Source: Chryseobacterium sp. JUb7
Lineage (GTDB): Bacteria; Bacteroidota; Bacteroidia; Flavobacteriales; Weeksellaceae
Reading direction: 5' to 3'
NCBI RefSeq assembly: GCF_024806495.1
Contig: NZ_JANUFF010000002.1
Coordinates: forward strand, 186,001-250,000
Length of the DNA: 64,000 bases
The stretch's first letter is position 1; every line of letters begins with the position of its first letter. The notes beneath the pieces are model-generated. The model made no database searches. It saw only the letters and a program-made list of their open reading frames with translations, and was not told where the DNA came from. Shown here piece by piece: positions 48,919-57,483 of this stretch. The position numbers were made by a program, and so were the translations under genes.

Positions 48919-49065
48919 CGAATGATAAAAGCAGAAAAAAGTTTCAAATAAAAAGTTTAAATATATTTATAAAATAAAATTTTACTCTCAAAATTATTTG
49001 AAGACAATTTTAATGACGTTCCTTTGGCATAAAAATAGCAGGTAGAGACTTGTAAAACACACTGC

Positions 49066-50124
49066 ATGAAATTTATTAAAAAGCTACTGAAAGCAATCGC
49101 TATCAGTTTAGTACTTCTTATTGGATCAGTACTTCTCTTCATTATTTTAATCAAAAAAATGCCGGAAGGAGAATACAGTAAACTGGATCCTACAGACAAA
49201 AAAATGTTTGATGAACTGACCCTTCAATACAAAACTTTTCATGAAAAACCGGACCAGATATGGACTTCATCCTATCATTATGATCAGGAGCCGCTGATTG
49301 TTATTCGATCTCAGAAGAATAAATTTATATGGCGGTACATTTACTTGATTAATGCCAGTAAATATATTAACACCAAAAAATTCAAAAAAATAAATTTTCC
49401 GGGAAATCCTTATCTCAAAGATGTATATGCTGCTACTTCTTTAGGAAATCTGTCCGGCGAATATTGGTTTCCGGGGGCATTTACCTACAGTTTTTTAAAA
49501 GATAAAAATGTACTCGCATTCAAATATTATCCTGAATTATTTGAAAAAGAAGGAAGTTTTCCGGATTTTAAATACTTCTCCATGCATGAAGCCTTTCATA
49601 TATACGCTCAAAAAGACTGGACTTATGATAAAGAAGGAAAAGATCACATTACCAACTATCCCTTTAATAAAGAGCATTTTGATCTTCTGAGAAAAGAATA
49701 TTCTTTATTGGATAAAGGATTGAAAACCAGTGACACCACAGAATTAAATATGATTATGAAAGAATGGGTGAAGATTAGGAAAAAAAGATATAAAAAGTGG
49801 CCACAACTCATCAACGAAACCAATAGTGAAGCCATAGAAGGAACTGCCAGATATATCGAGTACAAATATTCTGATCTTATCGGAAAAACCAGACCGTTTA
49901 TTACGGACAACTCAGGGAAAGTAATTTCTTTTTCGCAAGGACTGGAAATGATTCTTAAAGATAAGGCCAATTATTCTTTTTTAACACGAACAGCCTCATA
50001 CGACAAAGGAGCAGCCTTAGGTTATATTCTGGATAAACTGGATCCTTTATGGAAAAATAAAATTGAAGATTCTCCTTCTCATAAAGGATTAACACCTTAC
50101 GAAATTTTAAAAATCCGCTATTAG
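49066..50124 (+). CDS. Membrane-anchored putative zinc metallopeptidase
   Basis: 352 residues with one N-terminal membrane segment (about 10-30), probably anchored to the inner membrane and facing the periplasm. SMHEAFHIYAQ gives a HExxH motif (His174, Glu175, His178) and NSEAIEGTARYIEY about 80 residues later supplies a possible third ligand (Glu255 or Glu258), the gluzincin layout. No named family is recognised. It ends next to a terminator shared with pnp. Confidence 0.6.
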   Translation: MKFIKKLLKAIAISLVLLIGSVLLFIILIKKMPEGEYSKLDPTDKKMFDELTLQYKTFHEKPDQIWTSSYHYDQEPLIVIRSQKNKFIWRYIYLINASKYINTKKFKKINFPGNPYLKDVYAATSLGNLSGEYWFPGAFTYSFLKDKNVLAFKYYPELFEKEGSFPDFKYFSMHEAFHIYAQKDWTYDKEGKDHITNYPFNKEHFDLLRKEYSLLDKGLKTSDTTELNMIMKEWVKIRKKRYKKWPQLINETNSEAIEGTARYIEYKYSDLIGKTRPFITDNSGKVISFSQGLEMILKDKANYSFLTRTASYDKGAALGYILDKLDPLWKNKIEDSPSHKGLTPYEILKIRY

Positions 50125-50130
50125 CCTTAT

Positions 50131-50168
50131 ATAAAAATCCCTCAAAAATTATTTTGAGGGATTTATTT
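50131..50168. terminator. Bidirectional terminator between the metallopeptidase-like gene and pnp
   Basis: AAATCCCTCAAAA (50135-50147) pairs perfectly with TTTTGAGGGATTT (50152-50164); A-rich left, T-rich right. Confidence 0.85.
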
Positions 50169-50188
50169 TATCATAAGAATGAATGTTC

Positions 50189-52450
50189 TTAAGCTTCAGT
50201 TGAAGGATTTTGATCTTCAGCAGGTTTTTCACCTTCTGGCTTTCTCTGCCCTTCCGGTCTCGCCGGTCTTTCAGGTCTACCCTGTCCTTCTGGTCTGCCT
50301 TGACCTTCCGGTCTTGGTTTTCCTTCTGGTCTCGGAGGTCTTGGTAAAAGAACTTTTCTTGAAAGTTTCATTTTCTTACGGTCATCATACCCCATGAACT
50401 TCACTTCTACTTCATCACCTTCTGCATAAGGAACTTTGTCAAGACGAGCCCACTCAATTTCAGAAATATGAAGAAGACCTTCAGTACCTTTCGCAATGGC
50501 TACGAAAGCACCGAAGTCCATTACTTTCACTACTTTACCTTTGTAAACTTCACCAATAACCGGTACGAAAGTAATTTCATTGATCTTAGCAACAGCTGCA
50601 TTGATTTTTTCTCTGTCTGTTCCTGCAATCTCGATACGTCCGATTTCGCCTTGCTCTTCAATAGCAATAACAGTATCTGTATCTTTCTGTAACTGTTGAA
50701 TGATTTTTCCACCAGGTCCGATTACAGCACCAATGAAGTCTTTAGAGATCTCCATAACAACCATTTTCGGAGCGTGAGGTTTCACATCTGCTCTTGGTTC
50801 AGAAATTGTTTCCGTGATTTTATTTAAGATATGTAATCTTCCGTCTCTTGCCTGCATCAAAGCTTTTTCCATGATATCCATAGAAAGGCCCTGAATTTTG
50901 ATATCCATCTGACAAGCAGTGATACCGTCTGCAGTTCCTGTTACTTTAAAATCCATATCTCCTAAGTGATCTTCATCTCCTAAGATATCAGAAAGTACAG
51001 TGAATTTGCCGGATTTTGTATCTGTAATCAATCCCATTGCAATACCTGAAACAGGTTTTGTAATCTGTACACCCGCATCCATTAAAGCCAATGTTCCTGC
51101 ACAAACTGTTGCCATTGAAGACGAACCGTTTGATTCCAGGATATCAGAAACGATTCTGATAGTATATGGGTTTTCTTCAGGAATTACAGCCTGTAAAGCT
51201 CTTTGAGCTAAGTTTCCGTGTCCTACTTCTCTTCTTGAAGTTCCTCTTAGAGGTCTTGCTTCACCTGTTGAGAATGGAGGGAAGTTATAATGTAGGAAGA
51301 ATTTTTCGTCGTGCTGAGAAATAACGCTGTCTACCATGTTCGCATCTTTTACAGAACCTAACGTTACAGCCGTTAAAGACTGAGTTTCTCCTCTTGTAAA
51401 GATTGCAGAACCGTGAGCTCCGGGAAGATAATCAATTTCTGACCAGATCGGACGGATCGTTTGAGGATCACGGCCATCTAGACGAATGTTGTCTTCAAGG
51501 ATCATCTGACGCATTGCTTCTTTCTCTACATCATGATAATATACTTTTACGAAAGGCGTTACTCTTTCCAGTTCTTCTGCATCATCTACATATTGAGCAA
51601 GGAATTCTTCACGTACTGCTTTGAATTTTTCTCCTCTCTCTTCTTTTCCAGAAGGAGTTCTTGCTACTTCATATACTTTATCGTAAGTTTCTTTCCAAAC
51701 TTTTTCACGAATAGCTTCATCGTGATTTTCGTGAGAATATTCTCTCTTAGGGAAAGATTTTCCTACTTTTTCTGCCAATCTTTCCTGAGCTTCAATTTGC
51801 TTCTTAATTTCCGCATGACCGAAATTAATAGCTTCTAACATTTCCTGCTCAGAAATCTCCTTCATTTCTCCTTCTACCATTACGATTGAGTCTTTAGTAG
51901 CTCCAACCATAATATCTAATTCTGAATCTTTTAATGCTTCATAGCTAGGATTAATAGCCAATTCTCCGTTGAATCTTACCACTCTTACTTCAGACATTGG
52001 TCCGTTGAAAGGAATATCTGTAATAGCAATCGCAGCAGATGCCGCTAAACCAGCCAAGTCATCAGGAATTGTCTGTCCGTCATAAGAAATCAAAGAAATC
52101 ATCACCTGAACTTCCGCGTGGAAATCTTCAGGAAAAAGCGGACGTAGAACTCTGTCTACTAAACGCATTGTTAAAATTTCCTGATCAGAAGGTCTTGCTT
52201 CTCTACGGAAAAAGTTTCCAGGAATTCTTCCTCCTGCATAAAATTTCTCTCTATAATCTACCGTTAATGGTAAGAAATCCACACCAGGATTTGCTTCTTT
52301 ATTCGCTACAACAGTTGCTAAAAGCATTGTTCCGCCTAATTTTACGACCACAGATCCATCGGCTTGCTTTGCCAATTTCCCCGTTTCTAAAGTGATTTCT
52401 CTGCCGTCTGCAAGAGTAATCGTTTCTGTAAACGCTTGAGGTATACTCAT
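50189..52450 (-). CDS. pnp: Polyribonucleotide nucleotidyltransferase (PNPase)
   Basis: 3'-5' phosphorolytic RNA degradation and RNA tailing. 753 residues: two RNase PH domains with the all-alpha linker between them, then KH ([18 protein letters not shown]) and S1 ([19 protein letters not shown]) RNA-binding domains. The tail after S1 is a low-complexity run of [13 protein letters not shown] repeats (about 715-745) followed by an acidic end. It lies on the same strand as rpsO but separated by about 2.9 kb and two genes, unlike the rpsO-pnp pair of many bacteria. Confidence 0.97.
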   Translation of the reverse strand: MSIPQAFTETITLADGREITLETGKLAKQADGSVVVKLGGTMLLATVVANKEANPGVDFLPLTVDYREKFYAGGRIPGNFFRREARPSDQEILTMRLVDRVLRPLFPEDFHAEVQVMISLISYDGQTIPDDLAGLAASAAIAITDIPFNGPMSEVRVVRFNGELAINPSYEALKDSELDIMVGATKDSIVMVEGEMKEISEQEMLEAINFGHAEIKKQIEAQERLAEKVGKSFPKREYSHENHDEAIREKVWKETYDKVYEVARTPSGKEERGEKFKAVREEFLAQYVDDAEELERVTPFVKVYYHDVEKEAMRQMILEDNIRLDGRDPQTIRPIWSEIDYLPGAHGSAIFTRGETQSLTAVTLGSVKDANMVDSVISQHDEKFFLHYNFPPFSTGEARPLRGTSRREVGHGNLAQRALQAVIPEENPYTIRIVSDILESNGSSSMATVCAGTLALMDAGVQITKPVSGIAMGLITDTKSGKFTVLSDILGDEDHLGDMDFKVTGTADGITACQMDIKIQGLSMDIMEKALMQARDGRLHILNKITETISEPRADVKPHAPKMVVMEISKDFIGAVIGPGGKIIQQLQKDTDTVIAIEEQGEIGRIEIAGTDREKINAAVAKINEITFVPVIGEVYKGKVVKVMDFGAFVAIAKGTEGLLHISEIEWARLDKVPYAEGDEVEVKFMGYDDRKKMKLSRKVLLPRPPRPEGKPRPEGQGRPEGQGRPERPARPEGQRKPEGEKPAEDQNPSTEA

Positions 52451-52465
52451 AAATTTTCGTCTCTT

Positions 52466-52483
52466 GTACTCCGTATTGAGTAC
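52466..52483 (-). promoter_or_regulatory. Hairpin in the pnp 5' leader
   Basis: GTACTC (52466-52471) pairs with GAGTAC (52478-52483), loop six bases, 15 bases before the pnp start codon on the minus strand. pnp of enterobacteria is autoregulated through a leader hairpin; a link here is inference. Confidence 0.4.
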
Positions 52484-52516
52484 GATTATTATTTAAACTC
52501 TTTAAATTTTCGTTTG

Positions 52517-52524
52517 CAAAGGTA
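52517..52524 (-). promoter_or_regulatory. -7 box of pnp
   Basis: The minus strand reads TACCTTTG (TANNTTTG), about 67 bases before the start codon. Confidence 0.55.
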
Positions 52525-52782
52525 ATATATTATAATGATTTTTTAAATTTTTAGTACCAAAATATCAAGTCAAAGCCTCAATTTCTGCTACAAAATGAGG
52601 TATTTTATGCTCATCTGTCAATATTCTAAAATCTCAATTTGAGAAAAACAAAATATATTTTATTTTATTATTAATTTTTAAACAATATTTAAATTTATCT
52701 TATAAATATCTAAATTAATAAGACGATTACACACTATTCAAAAATAAGCCAAATAAAATTTAACATTAAAAACATCATAAAG

Positions 52783-52815
52783 TTTGCAATAAAAGATGAT
52801 GTTCCCCTATATTTG
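52783..52815 (+). promoter_or_regulatory. Promoter of the sugar MFS gene
   Basis: TTTG at 52783-52786 and TATATTTG at 52808-52815, 21 bases apart, matching the Bacteroidetes -33/-7 pattern. The rest of 52525-52953 is AT-rich without a gene; a hairpin AAAAGAGA/TCTCTTTT (52913-52936) lies just before the start codon. Confidence 0.65.
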
Positions 52816-52953
52816 CCTGACTTCTTAGAAAAATCTTCATAAAAAGTGTAAACTTTAATGCAAGAACAATTTTAAAAAGAAGATTATCAATCGGTTGTGA
52901 TGACTTGAATTAAAAAGAGACTAAAAACTCTCTTTTACTAAATATGTGTGTAT

Positions 52954-54369
52954 ATGACTAATAATGAAGTAAAATCGCAAAGCAGGAATTATACCATTCC
53001 GCTTATTACCATTACTCTTTTATTCTTTATGTGGGGATTCATCACTTGTATGAATGACATTTTGATCCCTTACCTGAAACAACTTTTCAAACTCAGTTTC
53101 TTTGAGTCGATGTTGGTTCAGTTTTGTTTCTTCGGAGCTTATTTTATTGGCTCTTTAATTTACTTTTTCATATCAATTTCCAAAGGTGACCCTATTAATA
53201 AAGTAGGATACAAAAAAGGAATTTTGTTTGGAATTTTCCTTGCAGCGTTTGGCTGTATTCTGTTTTATCCTGCGGCCACATTCTCTTACTATCCTTTATT
53301 TTTGGGAGCCTTATTCATTTTAGGTTTAGGATTTACCGTTTTGCAAATTACAGCAAACGCCTATGTTTCTTTGTTGGGTTCAGAAGAATCAGCATCAAGC
53401 CGACTGAATATGACCCAGGCTTTCAACGCTTTCGGTACAACGATCGCACCAGTTTTGGGAGGACATTTGATTTTTGAATTCTTTTCTGCTGCGGACGGTT
53501 CTTTCAGTGCTGTAGCCACAAGAATTCCTTATTTAATCTTTGCAGGAATTCTTTTACTGGTCGCTCTCCTGATTTCGAGAGTAAAACTTCCTTCTTTCCA
53601 GACACAGGAAGAAGAGGTTGTAAAAGGCTGGGGAGCATTGAAGTACAGCCATCTTAAATTTGGTGTATTTGCAATGTTCTGCTATGTTGGAGGTGAAGTT
53701 GCAGTAGGAAGTTTCATCATCAGTTTTCTTGAAGAAACGATGAAATTTAACGAAGCGATCAGTAAAAATTACCTTTCATTATATTGGGGAGGTGCGATGA
53801 TCGGACGTTTTCTTGGTGCTATTTCATTGAATCAGTCGATCAGTCAGGCTAAAAAAGCAATTTTCATGTTAGGAGCTGCAACGTTGGTTTTCCTTGTTAT
53901 TTTCAGCATTGTAGACCTTAGTTTCTCACAAATCAGCTTCTTCCTTGTATTTATATTATTAAATTTCATTGCTTTTTTCATTGGAAAAGCTGCGCCGGCG
54001 AGAACACTCTCTATCTTTGCAGGAATCAATGTTATTTTATTAATCTCCACAATGGTAAACCATGGAGAAATAGCAATGTACAGTATTTTGGGAATCGGAA
54101 TTTTCAATTCTATTATGTTCTCAAACATTTATACACTGGCTATTTCAGGATTAGGAAAATATACGAGCCAGGGATCTTCATTGGTTGTAATGGCCATTCT
54201 GGGAGGTGCTATTGTCCCTATTTTCCAGGGATACCTTGCAGATCAGTTTGGAGTTCAGCATTCATTTATCATTCCTGTTTTCTGCTATTTGATCATTTTG
54301 ATTTTCGGGGCGTACTGCACGAAATATCTGGGTCATGTACAGGCTACAGAATCTAAATCGGGACATTAG
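52954..54369 (+). CDS. Sugar MFS transporter (FucP/glucose-galactose type)
   Basis: 471 residues from the ATG at 52954; an in-frame GTG two codons upstream is less likely. Twelve membrane helices. Segments typical of the FucP-like branch of the major facilitator superfamily: FMWGFITCMNDILIPYLK in helix 1, LGLGFTVLQITANAYVSLLG in the first half, SRLNMTQAFNAFGT, and GGAIVPIFQGYLAD in the second half. Proton-coupled uptake of a hexose is the likely role; the sugar cannot be told. Sits between minus-strand pnp and a minus-strand unknown. Confidence 0.9.
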   Translation: MTNNEVKSQSRNYTIPLITITLLFFMWGFITCMNDILIPYLKQLFKLSFFESMLVQFCFFGAYFIGSLIYFFISISKGDPINKVGYKKGILFGIFLAAFGCILFYPAATFSYYPLFLGALFILGLGFTVLQITANAYVSLLGSEESASSRLNMTQAFNAFGTTIAPVLGGHLIFEFFSAADGSFSAVATRIPYLIFAGILLLVALLISRVKLPSFQTQEEEVVKGWGALKYSHLKFGVFAMFCYVGGEVAVGSFIISFLEETMKFNEAISKNYLSLYWGGAMIGRFLGAISLNQSISQAKKAIFMLGAATLVFLVIFSIVDLSFSQISFFLVFILLNFIAFFIGKAAPARTLSIFAGINVILLISTMVNHGEIAMYSILGIGIFNSIMFSNIYTLAISGLGKYTSQGSSLVVMAILGGAIVPIFQGYLADQFGVQHSFIIPVFCYLIILIFGAYCTKYLGHVQATESKSGH

Positions 54370-54390
54370 ATTATCTATTATATATCATAC

Positions 54391-54420
54391 AAAACCTGTT
54401 ATTTCTAACAGGTTTTTTGT
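54391..54420. terminator. Terminator between the MFS gene and the 54421-55191 gene
   Basis: AAAACCTGTTA (54391-54401) pairs with TAACAGGTTTT (54406-54416), loop TTTC, followed by T; may act on both strands. Confidence 0.85.
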
Positions 54421-55191
54421 TTACCCAAACCAGAATTTATTGACATAATAATATTCATTTCTATGTTCTATAACGAAACAATCATTATAGAAAGTTTTAT
54501 AAGAAAAAATACGACTGATCTCATTGATAAAAAGTGAATCTATCAGAGTAAAAAATGTATCCGAGAAGATCTTAGAGGTTTCTTCACCAGATGCCGTATC
54601 ATGTAAAAAATCTTCAATAAATTTTTTCAAAAGTATCTTGTAGTTTGTAACATCCAGTTCAGCGAGACTTTCCCCAATCTCAAGTTTTATTTCAGAAACA
54701 GCTTTTCCTTTGTAAAAACCAAAATTTTCAAAATAATTACCTCCGGTAAATTTTCTTTCTATATAAGGATTTATCGCCATCAGAAAACCTTCAATAAGTC
54801 CTATTTTATATTCCTCATTCAATGCTGTATTCTTATAACTCTCAGGAATTTCATAATCATATTTTTCAAAATATCTAAAGGCTTTACTGGCTGACCAGAT
54901 ATGGTTGGTACTGATATTTGATCCCTCTTTCAATTCGAGAAGTTTTACAATAAGTTCATTGACATAAAAATTTCTCCCATACCAAAGATCATTTCTCTGA
55001 ATCATGTCACTCATATCATGATCGGTAATTTCTACAGCATTATCTTTAAAAAACATTTCCTGAAGGTTATCATTAAAGATGACATAGGTATATCCTGCTC
55101 TAAGATCTTCCCGTTTTGCCACTACTTTATACTCATCTTTATGCATTTTTGAAGCTATTGCTTTTTGTCTGTTTTTAATACGTATTTTCAT
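54421..55191 (-). CDS. Hypothetical cytosolic protein
   Basis: 256 residues, basic N-terminus (MKIRIKNRQKAIASK), no signal peptide or membrane segment. Rich in Phe, Tyr and Glu with long helices; no recognised motif. Ends in YYYVNKFWFG. It lies between rpsO and pnp on the same strand, with its own upstream region of about 195 bases, so it need not be cotranscribed with rpsO. Confidence 0.65.
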   Translation of the reverse strand: MKIRIKNRQKAIASKMHKDEYKVVAKREDLRAGYTYVIFNDNLQEMFFKDNAVEITDHDMSDMIQRNDLWYGRNFYVNELIVKLLELKEGSNISTNHIWSASKAFRYFEKYDYEIPESYKNTALNEEYKIGLIEGFLMAINPYIERKFTGGNYFENFGFYKGKAVSEIKLEIGESLAELDVTNYKILLKKFIEDFLHDTASGEETSKIFSDTFFTLIDSLFINEISRIFSYKTFYNDCFVIEHRNEYYYVNKFWFG

Positions 55192-55340
55192 ATTATTAGT
55201 TTTTTATAGAGAACCTTTTGGGCTCTTATTTTTGTTGATACAAAATTAAAAACAAAGTACGCAACCTTATTGCGTAGAATTACTATATCGGAAAAGTTCG
55301 GTTCTTTTATGATTAAGAATTATGTTTATTTTAAAACAAA

Positions 55341-55372
55341 AAAAGCAACCTCTTTCGAGATTGCTTTTATTT
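55341..55372 (-). terminator. Terminator after rpsO
   Basis: AAAAGCAA (55341-55348) pairs with TTGCTTTT (55361-55368), inner CTC/GAG; on the minus strand followed by T residues. Confidence 0.8.
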
Positions 55373-55387
55373 TTAAATCTTTGTAGA

Positions 55388-55657
55388 TTATTTTCTTAAA
55401 CCTAGTTCAGCAATAATTGCTCTATATCTTGCGATATCTTTGTTTTTAAGGTAATCTAGTAAACTTTTTCTCTTACCTACCAATTTCACTAGAGATCTCT
55501 CTGTGTTGAAATCGTGACGGTTAGCTTTTAAGTGCTGAGATAAGTGATTGATTCTGAAAGTGAAAAGAGCGATTTGTCCTTCAGCACTTCCTGTGTCTTG
55601 TGCAGATTTTCCGTGTTTTGTGAAAATTTCCTGCTTTTTTTCTGTAGTTAAGTACAT
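55388..55657 (-). CDS. rpsO: 30S ribosomal protein S15
   Basis: 89 residues, the standard length. Primary 16S rRNA-binding protein of the small subunit. Family segments DTGSAEGQIALFTFRINHLSQHLKANRHDFNTERSL and LVGKRKSLLDYLK are present. It has its own promoter with both boxes and a terminator, so it is monocistronic. Confidence 0.97.
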   Translation of the reverse strand: MYLTTEKKQEIFTKHGKSAQDTGSAEGQIALFTFRINHLSQHLKANRHDFNTERSLVKLVGKRKSLLDYLKNKDIARYRAIIAELGLRK

Positions 55658-55692
55658 TCCAATATTGTTTAATGATTATTATGTAACGGCTG

Positions 55693-55723
55693 CAAAATTA
55701 CGACTATTTTTTGATTCCGCAAA
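55693..55723 (-). promoter_or_regulatory. Promoter of rpsO
   Basis: On the minus strand: TTTG (55723-55720) and TAATTTTG (55700-55693), 19 bases apart. Confidence 0.65.
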
Positions 55724-55827
55724 CATTATTGATTTCATATATCAAATTTGATAGAAAAAAATGTTAAAAATTTCTTAATAAAATTATGCCATACCATTAA
55801 AAGGCAGTAATTTTGCATACGAAATAA

Positions 55828-56379
55828 ATGATGAAAAAATTATTAACTTTTATTACATTCTCTCTTATTTTATTGATAGGTTTTTCAGTAAAAGCGCAGA
55901 AAAACACCGATGATAAAATAAAAAAAATCCTGTACTTCAATCCTGAGGTAGATCCTGATATTGAGGAAATTAAAGAACCTACCAATCATGCTTTCTTTAG
56001 CGCTGTTTCTGATAATTTAAGCGAAAGAAGAAATAGAATGCTCCGTACAGAAACACAGATTTCTTTTGATAGCATTGATAAAAAAACAATCACAGATTAT
56101 TGCAGTAATAACGAAGCGGATTTCGCGGTTGTTCCTAAAGTAAAATACTTCAAGGTAGGCATCGGAAAATATGTTTTTTCCAATCAGGTAATTGTAAGCA
56201 TGAAACTTTTTGATGCTGATGGTAATCTCCTTACTGAAGCAGATTATGATACATACCGTAAAAATATGAGACTTCTCGGCTCTACCGTAAATTCTGTAAA
56301 AATTGGGACCAATGGTGCCATCAAAGACATTCTCAAAAAACTACGAAAAATAAAACCCTCTTCAGAAGCTGGTTTTTAG
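55828..56379 (+). CDS. Secreted protein of unknown function
   Basis: 183 residues; signal peptide ending at VKAQ (about residue 24). The mature part is mixed alpha/beta, with ADFAVVPKVKYFKVGIGKYVFSNQVIVSMKLFDADGNLL as its most protein-like core, suggesting a small periplasmic beta-sheet domain similar in style to DUF4136/FlgO-like proteins; this is weak. ATG at 55828 or 55831 can be the start. It precedes the peptide cluster but has no evident link to it. Confidence 0.65.
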   Translation: MMKKLLTFITFSLILLIGFSVKAQKNTDDKIKKILYFNPEVDPDIEEIKEPTNHAFFSAVSDNLSERRNRMLRTETQISFDSIDKKTITDYCSNNEADFAVVPKVKYFKVGIGKYVFSNQVIVSMKLFDADGNLLTEADYDTYRKNMRLLGSTVNSVKIGTNGAIKDILKKLRKIKPSSEAGF

Positions 56380-56452
56380 TTCCAATTCGAGTTTTTCAAT
56401 TTTCATTTAAATTAAATCCTACTTATTGATTTTCAGAGAATAAACATCTCTC

Positions 56453-56487
56453 TTTTGTGAATAATTAAATATTTTTTACTAATTTAG
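56453..56487 (+). promoter_or_regulatory. Promoter of the first small-peptide gene
   Basis: TTTTG at 56453-56457 and TAATTTAG at 56480-56487 (TANNTTAG, one base off the -7 consensus), 22 bases apart. The 56450-56512 region is clearly similar to 56765-56828 before the second peptide gene. Confidence 0.5.
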
Positions 56488-56508
56488 ATCAACATTAAAT
56501 CTAAACCT

Positions 56509-56655
56509 ATGAAAAATCTAAAAAAATTAACACGAGACGTTCAAAAAGAAATCAACGGAGGAATAAGACCTCCAAGATGTGAATACCACTTCGAATGCCC
56601 GGGAGGTTCTTGCTGCCAGGGTATGTGCGTATATTACAACTGCCCTGAAGTCTAA
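56509..56655 (+). CDS. GG-leader cysteine-rich peptide 1 (bacteriocin-like)
   Basis: 48 residues. Leader MKNLKKLTRDVQKEINGG (1-18) ends in a double glycine, the cleavage signature of C39-peptidase/ABC exporter substrates. The 30-residue core has Cys at 24, 30, 35, 36, 40 and 45: C-x5-C-x4-CC-x3-C-x4-C, the disulfide framework spacing of inhibitor-cystine-knot peptides. Such proteins are labelled bacteriocin-like in Chryseobacterium; activity is not established. Followed by a terminator. Confidence 0.8.
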   Translation: MKNLKKLTRDVQKEINGGIRPPRCEYHFECPGGSCCQGMCVYYNCPEV

Positions 56656-56685
56656 AATTCTAACTCACTCAATAATTTCTTCAGA

Positions 56686-56718
56686 TACCTGCCGACTTAA
56701 TCTTGGTGGGTATTTTTA
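56686..56718 (+). terminator. Weak terminator between peptide genes 1 and 2
   Basis: TACCTGCCGA (56686-56695) pairs with TTGGTGGGTA (56703-56712) with three G-U pairs, followed by TTTTT. Confidence 0.55.
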
Positions 56719-56793
56719 TTTATAATTTTAAATAAAAGACTGGCTATTAAAACAATATATTCATCAAATAGTGAATAATATTAAAATTTTTAT

Positions 56794-56801
56794 TATTTTA
56801 G
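56794..56801 (+). promoter_or_regulatory. Candidate -7 box of peptide gene 2
   Basis: TATTTTAG (TANNTTAG), same variant and same distance to the start as before peptide gene 1; the GTGAATAAT stretch upstream (56771-56779) is also shared. Confidence 0.45.
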
Positions 56802-56824
56802 TTATCCATTAAAATCAAAATCAT

Positions 56825-56974
56825 ATGAAAAATTCAAATCTAAAAAAGTTGTCCCGAAAGGCACAACAGCTTATCAACGGCGGAAGTTTGAAAAAATGTA
56901 AAGATCATTCACAATGCAGTATTGGATGGTGCTGTGGTGGTACATGTGTAGAAATTGCCTGTATTGAACCTTAA
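56825..56974 (+). CDS. GG-leader cysteine-rich peptide 2 (bacteriocin-like)
   Basis: 49 residues. Leader MKNSNLKKLSRKAQQLINGG ends in GG at residues 19-20. Core with Cys at 25, 31, 36, 37, 41 and 46, the same C-x5-C-x4-CC-x3-C-x4-C frame as peptide 1 but otherwise almost unrelated loop residues. It starts a probable three-gene unit with peptides 3 and 4 (gaps of 12 and 14 bases). Confidence 0.8.
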   Translation: MKNSNLKKLSRKAQQLINGGSLKKCKDHSQCSIGWCCGGTCVEIACIEP

Positions 56975-56986
56975 TATGAAAAGAAT

Positions 56987-57133
56987 ATGAAAAATCTGAG
57001 AAAACTTACCCGAAAAGAGCAGGAGCAAATTAACGGTGGCGCTATTGCCAAAAGATGCAGAACAGATAATGACTGCCTGGGACTATGGTGCTGCTACGAC
57101 AGATGCTCAAATATTTCCTGTCCTATCAACTAA
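56987..57133 (+). CDS. GG-leader cysteine-rich peptide 3 (bacteriocin-like)
   Basis: 48 residues. Leader MKNLRKLTRKEQEQINGG, GG at 17-18. Core with Cys at 24, 30, 35, 36, 40 and 45, again C-x5-C-x4-CC-x3-C-x4-C. A longer open frame in another register covers this gene and the next, but its product has no protein-like features. Confidence 0.8.
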   Translation: MKNLRKLTRKEQEQINGGAIAKRCRTDNDCLGLWCCYDRCSNISCPIN

Positions 57134-57147
57134 TCTAAAACTAAACT

Positions 57148-57309
57148 ATGAAGAATTTAAAAAAGTTAAACCGACAGCAACAGAAAGAGATCAATGGAGG
57201 AGGAAAAATTGTAAAATGCAGTGCAGACGACCAGTGTGGAGTTTTGCAGTGCTGCAAGTACGGAGTATGCATCTATTCGGATATTCCGATCTGTACCCTT
57301 CTCGAATAA
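57148..57309 (+). CDS. GG-leader cysteine-rich peptide 4 (bacteriocin-like)
   Basis: 53 residues. Leader MKNLKKLNRQQQKEINGG, GG at 17-18. Core with Cys at 24, 30, 35, 36, 41 and 49: C-x5-C-x4-CC-x4-C-x7-C, the same order with longer last loops and a hydrophobic C-terminal extension. Last of the run, followed by a strong terminator. Confidence 0.8.
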   Translation: MKNLKKLNRQQQKEINGGGKIVKCSADDQCGVLQCCKYGVCIYSDIPICTLLE

Positions 57310-57343
57310 TATGGACCTTTATATATTTTAAATTTAATTTTTT

Positions 57344-57370
57344 AACACCCGTTTCCCACGGGTGTTTTCT
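57344..57370 (+). terminator. Terminator after the peptide gene cluster
   Basis: AACACCCGT (57344-57352) pairs with ACGGGTGTT (57358-57366), loop TTCCC, then TTTCT. Confidence 0.85.
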
Positions 57371-57429
57371 ATTTTTCGGATTTCCTATTTAAAGTATTAC
57401 TTTAAATAAATCTTAATTTTGCTACATTA

Positions 57430-57461
57430 TTGGTCAGTTTTAAAAATTTGAATTATTTTTG
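57430..57461 (+). promoter_or_regulatory. Promoter of mgtE
   Basis: TTGG at 57430 and TATTTTTG at 57454-57461, 21 bases apart. Transcription would begin near 57466, which rules out the earlier in-frame TTG codons as mgtE starts. Confidence 0.65.
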
Positions 57462-57483
57462 CATATCCAAAAAATTTCACGTT

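Noticed and set aside
50230..50345. Short tandem repeats that look CRISPR-like
   Set aside because: They encode the RPEG-type low-complexity tail of PNPase; no spacers and no cas genes.
57036..57392. A 118-codon open frame running across peptide genes 3 and 4
   Set aside because: It overlaps two short frames that each have a GG leader and conserved cysteines; the long frame has no protein-like features.
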